Positions 1-13,100 of a DNA stretch of 64,000 bases are shown here, piece after piece; the first letter of the stretch is position 1; every line of letters starts with the position of its first letter. The notes beneath the pieces were generated by a model. That model made no database searches. It saw nothing but the letters and a program-made list of their open reading frames with translations, and was not told the DNA's origin. The stretch is taken from the NCBI GenBank assembly GCA_024509875.1, contig JAMPIV010000584.1, positions 806,001 to 870,000 of the forward strand, in the 5' to 3' direction. A program made the translations under genes and the position numbers. This DNA comes from Oreohelix idahoensis (Eukaryota; Mollusca; Gastropoda; Stylommatophora; Oreohelicidae).

Positions 1-370
1 ACCATGATATCAATCTTCTTCTCTGAAATCACTTTCTATTAACCATGATCATCAATCTTCTTCTCTGAAATCACTTTCTATTAACCATGATCATCAATCT
101 TCTCTAACATCACTTTCAATTAACCATGAACATCAATCTTCATCTCTATCATCACTTTTTATTAACCATGATCATCAATCTTCTCTAACATCACTTTCTA
201 TTAACCATGATCATCAATCCTCTTCTCTAACATCACTTTCAATTAACCATGATCATCAATCTGCTTCTCTAACATCTTTTTCTATTAACCATGAACATCA
301 ATCTTCTTCTCTAACATCACTTTCTATTAACCATGATCATTAATCTTCTCTAACATCACTTTCTCCTCTC
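1..370. repeat. Minisatellite, about 40-44 bp unit, roughly 8 copies
   Basis: Imperfect tandem copies of a unit built on TTAACCATGATCATCAATC followed by TTCTCTAACATCACTTTC. Copies differ by 3-4 base steps in the TTC tract. The array begins at or before the left edge. It lies downstream of the RPTP stop codon. Confidence 0.9.
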
Positions 371-1030
371 CCTCATTTTATGATAGAAACTCATTTCAGT
401 TCCTTCTCTCTTCCCCCCCCCCCCCAGGAGTAATATCATATATAACCTATGCCACATGTTGGCAACAGTAGTAATTTTAAATCCTTTGAGTGCTAAATGA
501 CCAAGCACTTAATCATGACCATCAAAGCAGAAGTGACCAAGCCTTACTGGCGAGTACTTTTGATGTAGGACACAAGGGGTTACTGTCAGTTAAATCAGAA
601 GTCCAATATATAAAATTCAGCTATATCAATGGTTTACTTTATGCATATATCTCAGTGATGTAAAAAAAAAAAAAGCACTTTCATAACAACATCACAGGTA
701 TGATCAATAATATCTGTACATAAAATTACAAGCTGCAATAATCAGCATACATGTTCAGTTACTTGACCTGTCACAAGATTTCTTGCAAGAAAGTATCACC
801 ATTACATGTTTCATCTTGTGATTATCACAAATAACTGAATAATACTGAAGTATGATCATCAGCAGCTGAAACAAAGAAAGATATGATTGTTGACATGAAA
901 ACCCATTAATTGTACACTTTTTCAGTATATGACTTATGATAATTAGTGATTATTGTAAAAACTTTGATTTACATGTTTTTAATCATGTATTGAAAAGGAA
1001 GACTAGAATTCATGAAGTGCAAGGCCACTG
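371..1030. other. 3' flank or UTR of the RPTP gene, no recognised feature
   Basis: AT-rich sequence with a run of 13 C near 413. It probably includes the 3' UTR of the phosphatase, but no confident AATAAA on the minus strand was picked out close to the stop. Confidence 0.4.
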
Positions 1031-1105
1031 TCACGACAATAGTGTAGTACCATCTGGGTTGGACAGGTATTCCATCACTAACTCATAGCAGAACTGGTAC
1101 TGTTC
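1031..1105 (-). CDS. RPTP terminal exon
   Basis: Encodes [20 protein letters not shown], then TLLS and a TGA stop. EQYxFCYEL is the closing helix of D2. The acceptor is TTTCAG; phase 0 agrees with the preceding exon, which ends LIDNM. No clear polyadenylation signal was identified downstream. Confidence 0.93.
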   Translation of the reverse strand, partial: EQYQFCYELVMEYLSNPDGTTLLS

Positions 1106-4100
1106 CTGAAACAATAACAGAAAATTGGAATTATCAAATGACAGTGTATATCTGTAGATGGATAACTATTTTGAGTCAAATTTTTTAAAGGAATCTTCTG
1201 TTCATGTGGTACATTGCTTTGTGAATTACGTGAATTGTTCAAATGTATTCCAAGCAAAAGTATGCAATTTTTGTTGTCTCTGGATGGGGGTTAGCCTAAC
1301 ATTTTTCTTTATAGTATACTGAATAATTATGTGTAAATTGTATCACAGCGTGTAATCTAAAACATACAGGACCTAAGAAAAGTAATGAAATGGTTTTTTT
1401 TTAAAGGTTGGTTATAAAGACGGAAATGTAAACATAGTACAGTTTATACGAGATTATCATCAATTTTGCATAATGATAATAACACATGATATTCTCATAT
1501 CAGGTTACAGGATTATGTTGCTTTTTATAAAAGCTGCAATTTGAGTGTTGGAAGTGAAGCAATAAAATGATCATTTATGCAGTGCTTGACTCTGAGTTTT
1601 AATGCTGAAACAAAACATAAATGATACCAAGAAATCATTAAAAAATTAACTAATAACATCACAACAGCAGAGGGACAGGAAACAAGATGGGCAGAGCACT
1701 TCAGAGAAACTCTGAACAAGGAACCACCAGAGACAATTGAATGTTCCTGAGGCTGAAAACGATCTAGATGTAAATACAGACATTCCACGAAAAGAAGAAA
1801 TCATCACAGCAATCAAAGGGTTAAAGAACGGAAAAGCTCCTGGCCATGATAATTTAAATGCAGAGTTATTTAAGACAGACCCGGAGCTAGCAGCAGAACT
1901 ATTAGAACCACTATTTGCACAAGTCTGGAAAACGGGGACAACACCATCAGAGTGGAACAAAGGAATAATTGTCAAATTGCCCAAGAAGGGAGATCTTGCA
2001 GACTGCAATAATTGGAGAGGAATCACTCTTCTCTCAGTTCCCAGGAAAATACTAGGCAGGATAATTATACAGAGAATTTCAAATGCAGTAGACCACAAAT
2101 TGAGGAAAGAACAAGCAGGATTTAGAAAGAACAGAAGATCTGTAGATCATATATTCACTCTCAGGAACATTATAGAGCAGTGCTCAGAATGGCAAAGACA
2201 GCTGTACATTAATTTCGTTGATTTTGAAAAGGCTTTTGACAGCATACATAGGGACAGTTTATGGAAAATACTGAGGGCTTATGGAATTCCAAGCTGTATA
2301 GTGTCAATCATAAAAAGCCTCTATGCCACCTTTACGTGTAGTGTTGGGCAGAGCAACCTAACCTTTGAGGTGAAGACAGGAGTACGACAGGGATGCCCCT
2401 TATCAACCACTCTATTTTTAACAGTCATAGATTGGGTGATGTGCCAGACAACAGAGGGCAGTCCAAGAGGAATAAGATGGACTACATTTTCTACATTGGA
2501 AGATCTGGAATATGCAGATGACATTGCACTACTAGCACATTCACATCAACACATCCAGGAAAAAATGGATAGACTTAATAAGTTTAGCCAGCAGGTGGGC
2601 TTGAACATCAATTTAAAGAAGTCAGAGGTCATGACGCTCAATGTGAGCAACCCTGAGCCCATATCAGTAAGGAATCAGCAACTGGTACAGACAGACACCT
2701 TCACATACCTAGGATGCATAGTAACACCAGACGGCGGGGCAGGCAAAGACATCAACATCAGAATGAATAAGGCAAGAACAGCCTTTTTTCGCCTAAACAT
2801 CTGGAAGTCCTCTCAATACAGCACAAGCACAAAATTAAGATTATACCAGAGCTGTGTGCTTTCTGTGCTTCTCTATGGTGCGGAATGCTGGAGAGTTACA
2901 GAGAAGGAAATGTCGAAATTGTCCTCTTTTCACACAACATGCCTAAGAAAAATTCACCGAATCTTTTGGCCGAATACCATCACCAACCAAGATCTGCTTA
3001 CTCGGAGCAAGCAAGAGGACATGCACACCATCATAGCTGGCAGATGCTGGAGCTGGGTTGGCCATGTCCTCAGAAGAGACCCCAATGCCATCACAAGAAC
3101 AGCTATGCTTTGGACCCCTGATGGAAAACGAAAGAGAGGCCGACCAAAAACAACTTGGCGGAGGACTGTGGAGGCTGAGATGCAAAGAATGAACCAGAAT
3201 TGGGGCACTGTACGAAGGATGGCTGCCGACCGAGAAAAGTGGAATCAATTTGTTGTTGCCATACAAGATGCCACTAGGTGTGATGGCCACTGACTGCTTT
3301 GACGGTCGGCGGCTACGGATCAAAGAAGAATATTATAATTGACATATTAGATGTATACAGATTTATGCTGAAGTTTATTTTAAACCAATAATTCAAGTGT
3401 TGTCAGAAAACAGATAAATGAGAGTAAGTTCAGTGTGCTATATATAGTCTTGGTTTTTAAGTCTTGTGCATTTGAAGTCAAAATATGACAAACATGAAAA
3501 TTGGGATTAGTCTATATTTGGATTATTGATATTCACCTGAATTTAAATATGTCAAAATCATTTGTCAGAAAACATTTTAATTCTGTTTTCTTAAGAAATT
3601 GTGCTTTTCCTATGAAGAAAATCAAAATTGTCTCAGAACTTTGTTTTATGTTGCAAATTTTTTAATAATTTGCGCATTTCTAAGTTAATCAATATGAGAT
3701 TTAACACAGATACTTATCATTAGATCATCAGATCTGACTTTTGATATCATATTAAAATTTTGATATATTGCAAATAATGCAAAAATTTGAAAAAAATGGG
3801 TACTTTTTTTTAGATATAAACTTTAAAGACATGGGAAACTAAGAGCCAGACCTCCAGGACGACCCAGTGTCCACCGGGAGGACAACATTAGACAATCTTT
3901 GAAGGACGGAGGACTAGAATGGAACCAGGCCAGGAGGAAGACAGCTGATAAGATAGTATGGTGCTCTCTCTTCCAAACCTCTACACCTTAAGGTAGAAGA
4001 GGAACGACTAAGTAAGTAAGTAACTTTAAAGTTCTATATCTCAGAACCTATATCTCTAAAAACTAATGTGACAAAAGTTTTAAAAAATACAACGGTATCT

Positions 4101-7100
4101 CTAAAAACTAATGTGACAAAAGTTTTAAAATATACAACGGTAAGTTTCCATTTCAACACTGGTGCTCATAACCCAACAAATAAAAAAGCCTTAGGGAATT
4201 AAAATAAGAAGTATAATCCAACATGGCTACTGTTTCCATGGCAACCAATAGAATTATACCATCAAATGCGTTGGTATACATAACTATTACTGTCGTAAGT
4301 CAGCCCTGTGGATTTGTATCCAGATCCCACAGTTATTTATGAAAACAGTATTTTACCGTAGCTCTTTCCCTTAAAAAATACAAACCAGGCTTTTAAAAAT
4401 GGTGAATATGTAAATATTAAAAACAAGCAATTTAATTGAAGTTTGAAGAATCATTTGTCTTTGTAATCATGTGGAAAAAAGTCTCTTTAGCTAGTTATGC
4501 CCTTAACCCTTAGACGGGATTTTTTTTCCACCAAATTCATCTAAACTGTACATTGTTTTCAATGTAGGAAACAGACAATAATAACATTATTACTGTACTG
4601 TATATTTCAATTTAGTTTTATATACTGCAGGCAGAAATAGAAAACATATTTGTATACAACTCACATTTTCTTTCCATATAACAGACAGGAACAAGTAAGA
4701 AAATATAATTGTAAAGTAGTTTACTTTTTTTGTACGCATCACAGACAAACACTCATAATAAAATATAATTGTTCAGCATTTTTCCATACTAAACAGACCA
4801 AAAGCTATAGAAATTGTTAAGTCTGCTAAAGTTAGATCTGTGTGATAAATCCTGAAATGTGATGAAGCACACAGCCTTTGTTGACAGGTACAAGTTTGTT
4901 TTCCTCTTCCTTTGGGACTAACAAATGTTAGTGATACAAGCGAGAGTGTAAACAGCAGCAAATTTTGAATTAAGATAATTATGAATTGGCTGGATTTTGT
5001 AAAATTTCTTGTTATAAATATTTCAGTCATACTGCAAAGTGTCGAAGCCTCCGCAGAAAACTGAGCCTACTTTTAGGCATACTTTCTGTAAAGTTTAGTG
5101 TTTAAAAACTTTCCTGTTTTGGAAAAGTGCATGCAATCTTCTGGTTTAGGGCCTTCACCCTGCAGTAACAAACACTTGATAAACATCGTAATTTCCATTT
5201 GATCTACCCAACTCCGATCATGAGTGAAGTTGGGATGTGATGCATAAAAAATATCTCTAGCATACAAGCTTGTGCAACCAAAAGCTGCCTAAAATTTTTT
5301 GAAAATGCTTCAAAATTTCAGTTTCACAAATTAAATTTACCACTCCAAGAAAGGGAAATATTGGTTGCACACAGCACACTTGGTACAATCAGTTAAGGAT
5401 CTTAAACACTGGTGGAGCATTTGGCAATAACAGATGTGTACATCATACTTACTGATTGGGCCTTTAGTGATGACATATTTATGTCATTGCTTCATAGTTG
5501 TGTGTTCCTTGACTGAAAGTTTTTTTTCTTTTTTCAATGGAAAAACAAAACAAACAACAACACAAAAAGTAATGCGTCTTACTAAGAGAAAGGACAAGGA
5601 AACCTACGTTGCGGCCACAAGGCCTTCATCAGGGACAGACAAACAAAAGACAGAAGGGAAAGAAAGTGAGAATTAAGTGGAGAACATGAAACTATAGGAA
5701 TAAGAGAAAAATACTCCCTGATAGCGTCACATGTCGGAGCGAAAATGGCCGCTACTGAACCGGAAATGAATAGTACATTGAAACTATACTACTGGACAAA
5801 AGTTAAGGGCCACCAAGAAAAACTCCACTATGGACTAATTAAATGCAACCAGGTGTAAACAATTTATTACAAAATAAAGTTGATTCATCCGTGGAAAAGA
5901 TCAGTCAAGTGTTTTTTAATAATGTGTGACTTACTAACAAAAAGAAATTCAACTCACTTTTTCACCTTTTGAACTCTAGTGCACACAGAAATGTATACAC
6001 ATTTCTCTGAGCTCAGTTTTAGTTACATTTTCACTTGTCTTTACAGTTTGCAAATCAATTAAAAATTGCCATTGTTGCTGCAACAACTCGTGGTTTTTGC
6101 AACATGCCCCACTAGTTCAAAAGGTGAAAAAGTGAGTTGAATTTCTTTTTGTTAGTAAGTCACACATTATTAAAAAACACTTGACTGATCTTTTCTACGG
6201 ATGAATCAACTTTATTTTGTAATAAATTGTTTACACCTGGTTGCATTTAATTGGTCCAGAATGGAGTTTTTCTTGGTGGCCCTTAACCTTTGTCCAGTAG
6301 TATCTGTCCCTGATGAAGGCCTTGTGGCCGCAACGTAGGTTTCCTTGTCCTTTCTCTTAGTAAGACGTATTACTTTTTGTGTTGTTGTTTTTTTTTCCAT
6401 TTTACCCCCGTCTTATGGCAGTTCTCCTCATATCATTTCTTTTTTCAAGCCAATTAAAGGCAAGATGCAAATGTTTCCAATGATCATTTTGCAGTCATTC
6501 TTATGTTTTGCTTACCATATTATCTATGAGTTGTGTCCTGTTAAGCCGTAACTGCTTAACTGCCTGGAACACATCCACTTCTTTCTCTTTCTTCACTCTC
6601 TCCAGAATAGTCATGGCAGCACAGAATAACCCACTCCTGCTAGCTCCATTCCTAAAAAAAAAAAAAATAGATTATTTTAAGAGCAATTTCTATGAAAGAA
6701 ACAATGAATAGGACTAAATATTTTAACATTAAGTTCAAACCATTCCAGACAATGGGCAGATTATCAGCGTCATATACTGAGAATATTAGTGATAACACAA
6801 GTAACTGTACTACTGATTATAACCTAGCCTTTAACAGCATGTTACAAAATCAAATGTAAAATATTTAATAACTGCAATGGCTAAGCTAATTCTCCTGGGG
6901 ACAACTCACATGCAATGAACAGTAATTGGTCCATCATGTGATTGCTGCCATGTGTTTGTCAAATGCACTAATTCCAGCAATGCTGTGTGAGAACTTGGTG
7001 TGGCAGATCCTTCTTGCCAACGATGAAAGTGAAACTGTCGTACATGCCTAGCTGAAACTTCTGGCTGTTAAATAAAAACCAGTTCAAATGTTTACTGTGG

Positions 7101-10100
7101 TTTTTCCTCATTAGATCTATACCTGAATAACTTCCAAATCATATATAGAAATCATTAATAGCTTTCAATTTTATTACTGACAAATTTTCTTGTGGCTGCA
7201 CACTTGCAATGGCTGTATTGTTTTAAATTTGAACAGATGATTCACACATAAGTACAATTTACAGACTACTGTGTATGTAATTTTTTTTCACGTTCTTTGT
7301 CTGTAACATAAACAGAGTAAATAAATGCCAACAGAACTAAACTCATTTGATGATAACATAAAAACTATTTACAACATATGTTAGTACAAAATATTCATGA
7401 ACAAATCACTTACATCATCAGTCCTCTCCACTTCATTCAACATGACGATGCAGTAAGATTTGTGATCATACACAAGTCTCCAGAAGTCTATGACAGTGTT
7501 TGGTAAAGGCATCTGTGTTACGAGAAGCTGGTCCTTCTTACAATAGCTCTGTCAATTAAAAGTAAGCAAGATCTTCTAACATATGTGTGATAAGAAACAG
7601 AATAAAAAAAGAAGAAAGATGTTAAAAGAGAACTTTAAAAAAAAAATACTGAACAGGGAAAAGAAGAAGAAAAGGAAGACAAGTACAATAAAAAGGCACA
7701 GAGAAAAAAAGTTTGTTATCAAAATGATGCTGCAATTCAGAAAAATAAACAATGCCTGTCATTGCAGTTTCATGTTTGTGATCTAAACAGTCTACACAGT
7801 GCTGATTTCTTCATCAGAATTATGAGGAGATCCTTAGTGACATCAGCATTTTTCAGTGCAACACTTTAATTTCAGCAAATATTTTTTTTTCCAGTTTTAC
7901 CTTTCCAGCCTATATTTAAGGCAGCAAGTGGTTTGAAATCAGAGCTTTCCTCTGTGATGAGCTTATTTTATAGGCTTAAAAGTCTCATCTACCTTTAGAA
8001 AGCTTTCTAGTTCTTCTTCAAATCCCCTTAAACATCAACTCGAATATAACTGAATAAAATGTAGTGATCAGCCTCAGGTAGTTGACATTAATACAGAGTT
8101 TGTCCTGGGCTAGTACTGGTGACTGCCTTATGAGATTTCTCCTTTCCTTACATTGAATACTCCTTACAGAAGATGTTTTGTAGTCATTTTATTAGTGTCA
8201 TAGGTATGTTCATTAGTAGTTCCTATCTTAAGCTTACTGAACAGAATGGAGTCTACTGTGGAGTCTCAAAAATATTACTTGTTCTCTCTGTTCATTTATC
8301 CAGTGGCCTGGACATTCTGTTTCTCACTCTTGATAAGTCTCTTGGTCTCTTCATAAGTTAGTTTGAGAGGTAATGTTCTATCCTCCTTTGCCAGTTCATC
8401 TCTTCATTCCAATGGATATTGCAAGAGATAGGATCCACTGTGTCACAACTCTTCTGCACTGCCAACATAGTTTGAAGTGTTGCTCTTAAGACAATTAGGT
8501 CATTGTTTCTTTGACTCCTGAGTGCATTTGTGAAAATCACTCCTTGTCTCTCAGTGCTTTCCTCTGTCATTAGAACATTGCTGCAGTTTTCAATGCATGT
8601 GCATCCTCCATCAGAAGTTGTCATAAAACTTCCATGTTGTTACTCTCAGAGCTTTTCTGTTAATTGTTGCTTGGTATTAAAAACATTCCTCTGCCTCCAT
8701 TTTCAGTTGCATTAGCTGCTGATCCATCTGTGTATGCATGGGTCAAGCAACTGTTCAAGTAGTGTTCTTCTATGTATATTTATGGTAACAGCTTTGTGCA
8801 TCAAACTGGTTGTTGTTTTTTTCCTAATCTGGGAAATGTCCTCTCTCATCTTGGGAATGAAGAACTTGTTATCAGAATGGATGGTTTTGGCACACTGTAA
8901 CATTTATGGGATCTGCTTTTATCTTTATTTTTGGTGATTCTACAAAGTTGTTAGACTTGAGACTTTGTCCTCCCAATCCATTTTATCCTCATATACTGGA
9001 TGATTTTCTCAGTTGTTCAGCTTGCTGCTGGGCCCTGCTGTCTCTTCTATCCTCCATTTGTTGTAAGCATGTAATCTTTCACATTTCTTCAATGACTGCT
9101 GTCTTAATGTTCTTCTAAAGATTCTAATAGCTTGGTTTTAAATTCTGTTAACTTTACCAGTGATATGGTTACTGTTGCCTGTTTTGTAATGCCATGTTAT
9201 AGGACTGATCTTATGTATCCAGTGTGCATATTCTTTAGCATATTCTCATCTGTTCTTCAGGTTGTGCTGGAAAGTTTTTTCATAATTGCCATTCTTAGCT
9301 TTGCTCATAGCTAGTTTTTTTTAATTTGAGTTTTCCCACATCAAATGACAATCAAAAGTAATATGTAGGTAGTTCGTGTCTTCTTCCAGTCACATAATAT
9401 TTTCATTTAGCATCAGTTTGGAGAGACTCTGTGGTTTGTGTGAAAGAAAGAAAACTGCATTTTTCTCTTGACGAACCATGTGCTGGACCACCTCTCTAGT
9501 GATGATAGAACTTGTTGCATCCACATGGATGCTGTGATGATATATTCTTCAGAGATCTACAAGACTAGGTAAACAGTGAACAAGGGATGATGGGTTTTTT
9601 CTAGGATATTTTCTGTTATATATTTATGTTTATAATGAGGACTGTGTGTGATAAAATTCACCCCTGTGGGACATCCTTCCCTCGTGTCATCATTTTGTTG
9701 GTCTGTTCTTGTTCTCTGGCAGTTTTGTTGTTTTCCATGTTCCACTCAGACTGTCTTTCTGTTCTCTGTATACCCCTGTGAATTCCAGTCAATTGCTTAT
9801 CTATCTCATTCCATATGACAAATCTGTTTATTTATATCTTCCTTGTTTGACATCAAGATTGATGCTCTTTGTTCTTGGATTTATTACCTCTCATCCAGTC
9901 TTCCTATATCACTCCTAATGTTTTTCTACAGGCTTCATCTTCAGATCCTTTGAGGCTGCTTTATATTATCTTGTCTATTTTCTATGCTTTCATTCAACAC
10001 TGGAGAACTGTTCACTTGCAGGTTTCATAAAGAATTAAGCTGACGATACTAGGAACTACCTGAATGAGTATTCTTCTTCTTCTTCCTAGTTCGCCTTCAG

Positions 10101-13100
10101 ACCTCCACATTTATGACTCTAATAAAGGCAGTAGTCAACTCAAGGTTCCTGACATCTCATTCACCTTCAGACTTCCACATTTATGACTCTAATAAAGGCA
10201 GTAGTCAACTCAAGGTTCCCGACATCTCGTTCACCTTCAGACCTCCACATTTATGACTCTAATAAAGGCAGTAGTCAACTCAAGGTTCCTGACATCTCAT
10301 TCACCTTCAGACTTCCACATTTATGACTCTAATAAAGGCAGTAGTCAACTCAAGGTTCCCGACATCTCGTTCACCTTCAGACTTCCACATTTATGACTCT
10401 AATAAAGGCAGAAGTCAACTCAAGGTTCCTGACATCTCGTTCACCTTCAGACTTCCACATTTGTGACTCTAATAAAGGCAGTAGTCAACTCAAGGTTCCC
10501 AACATCTCGTTCACCTTCAGACTTCCACATTTATGACTCTAATAAAAGCAGAAGTCAACTCAAGGTTCCTGACATCTCGTTCACCTTCATACTTCCACAT
10601 TTATGACTCTAATAAAGGCAGAAGTCAACTCAAGGTTCCCGAAATCTCGTTCACCTTTAGACTTGCACATTTATGACTCTAATAAAGGCAGTAGTCAACT
10701 CAAGGTTCCCAACATCTCGTTCACCTTCAGACTTCCACATTTATGACTCTAATAAAGGCAGTAGTCAACTCAAGGTTCCCGACATCTCCAGTTTTTTGTT
10801 GAAAGAAGTGGGTTGTTGCCATATGCTACTCCGTTCATTACTGTAGGTTAGGCAGTATTGCAGCAGGTGTTCGACTGTCATCGGGCTGGTACCGCAGGTG
10901 CAGAGATCTGTTGCACCAATTTTGTATTTGTGGTATAGATGGTATCTCATTCTGTTGTGTCCAGTGCGTAGCTGAAAAATGATGACCTGTTCTTTCCTGG
11001 ATAGTTGATGATATGCATCATTTTTCAAATGGCCTGGGTGCTCTCTTTCCCATTTGGACTTGAATGTAGCCTTTATAGTAGTCTTTGCCATTGCGTAAGT
11101 TGTCTCCATATCATTTTGTTGGTATTCTAAGTTAATGTGATTTAGGGATTCTTTGCTTTCCAATAAACTTTGATGTCAACAATTGTGGATCAACAACATA
11201 TGTGTAAACTTGCATGCAATATTCTACAGTAAGGCATAAGCCTATTTGTAAAATGTCAAAAGTGTCATTACTGTAATTATTAACAACACAACAATGACAT
11301 CTGCTTTGTTAGCAACTTACGTTCAAGAATACAGCATTTATGTAATCATTGCTCCCTTCACAAGCGGTCATGAGGTAAGGTCTGCAGCGATTAGCTTGTC
11401 AAATATTTATAAGACATTAAAATAACCAAAATAAAAAAACACCTGTTGAATCCATTATCTTATCATTGCAAATTCAGAGAGAAATATTCTTAGACATTTA
11501 ATATCAATGAAAGTAATACAATGTTTAAGACAAGAAAAGTTTGTTTAATACATAATTTATAATATATTAATTCAATGAACTACAGAAGTGGTTATGAATT
11601 AAATTTTTTAAAATTACTACCATTTAAACAACTCAACATGTAAGTTATAATACTCACTACACATTATATTTAACTGAACATTGCTATAGCTATAAAGTAC
11701 ATTTTAACATTTTCTGAATGCAGATTTAGACTTCTAAATTTAGAGACGGAAGATCAGGAGGAAGATGGACTGACAATATCACAGAAATCCTTCAACAACA
11801 TGGGCTCAAAGCAGCCAAGGCAACACATTTGGCCCAAGAACACAAACTTTAGCACCCAACTACACTTCACGGCAACTGTGAAATGAAAAAAAGAAAATGT
11901 AAGTAAAGTCTAAATGTATTAATCTAAAGATGACAGGAGTCATGACACTTAGTGTAAGAAATCCTGCGCCCATTAAAATAAGGTACCAAGAGCTAGAAAA
12001 TACAAACACATTTACAAGTACATACTTGGGAAGCTTCCACCAGATGGCAGAACATGCAAAGACATCAGTAACCGAATGAATAAAGCCAGAATAGACTTGG
12101 CCAATCTAAACAATATCTGGAAACCTTCCCAGTACAGTAAAAACACTAAATTAAAAATATACGAGCATTTCATAATTTTTGTATTTCTGTATGATGCAGA
12201 ATGCTGAGGTGTAACAGAAAAGGAAAGGTCCAAACTGTCCTCTTTCCACACAACCTGCTTAAGGGAAATTCTTCAAATTTTCTGGCTCAACACCATCACT
12301 AACCAAGAACTGCTAACTCAGAGCCACTATGAAGACATGCACTGGAAGCAGAGATGCAAAGCAAAAACCAGAGTTGGGGCACCACATGAAAGATGGCTGC
12401 TGACCAACCAAAGTGGAGTCTATTGTTGCCCTACAAGATAGGTGTGATAGTCACTGATTGTTTTGTCAGTCAGCAGCCTAGGATTCAAGAAGAAGAGGAA
12501 GCATATGGTGGCCAAGGAAGCTGGCTCAGAACAACCTAAAAAGTACTAGCTATTGGGGCAGTGGTGAAGCTGTGATTGGCCCTTCAAGCTTGCAGTAGAT
12601 TTTACATTTGCTCTGAGTGAACAAAGGAGAAATTTTCATGATGGCCTGAAAAGTGCAGTGCAGCTGTGCTTTCATCCCTTTCAATTGTTGTTGACAGCAA
12701 CTTCAGAATCTATGGATCAAGATTAAGAATCAAAGATGCCATAAATGGTTGGTTTTCTTGTCAGATCATATAAGTTCATAAATCTGCTAATTTTGCACAT
12801 GATGAGTGCCAATATTTTCACACTGCAAGGTAACTGATATGGCACTAAGTGGAAGTTCAAACAAACAACTTTAGCAGTATAAAATACTCAGCTCTTCTCA
12901 TGCAGTATTTAATAAATACTTTCATTTAAAATTCCTTTGATGAAATAAACTAAACATTAACATGATCCTGACACAGCCTGTTTGGTATGAGTATAAAAAT
13001 GATCAAAATTACTAAATATATTGTACAAGTGTACAGTGCCAGTTTTTGCTCAAACCTGTTTGACCACACAACGAATACCAGCAACAGTACATAATGCAAT

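Noticed and set aside
4512..4530. piggyBac end at TTAACCCTTAGACGGG
   Set aside because: No inverted partner with TTAA was found within a few kilobases.
4773..5267. Minus-strand genes of 85 and 64 codons
   Set aside because: No motif, no splice context and no repeat match recognised.
7583..7786. Lys-rich 67-codon protein
   Set aside because: An A-rich stretch of intron gives Lys codons; nothing else supports it.
10091..10790. CRISPR-like array
   Set aside because: The 70-base units are contiguous with no unique spacers and match a LINE tail.
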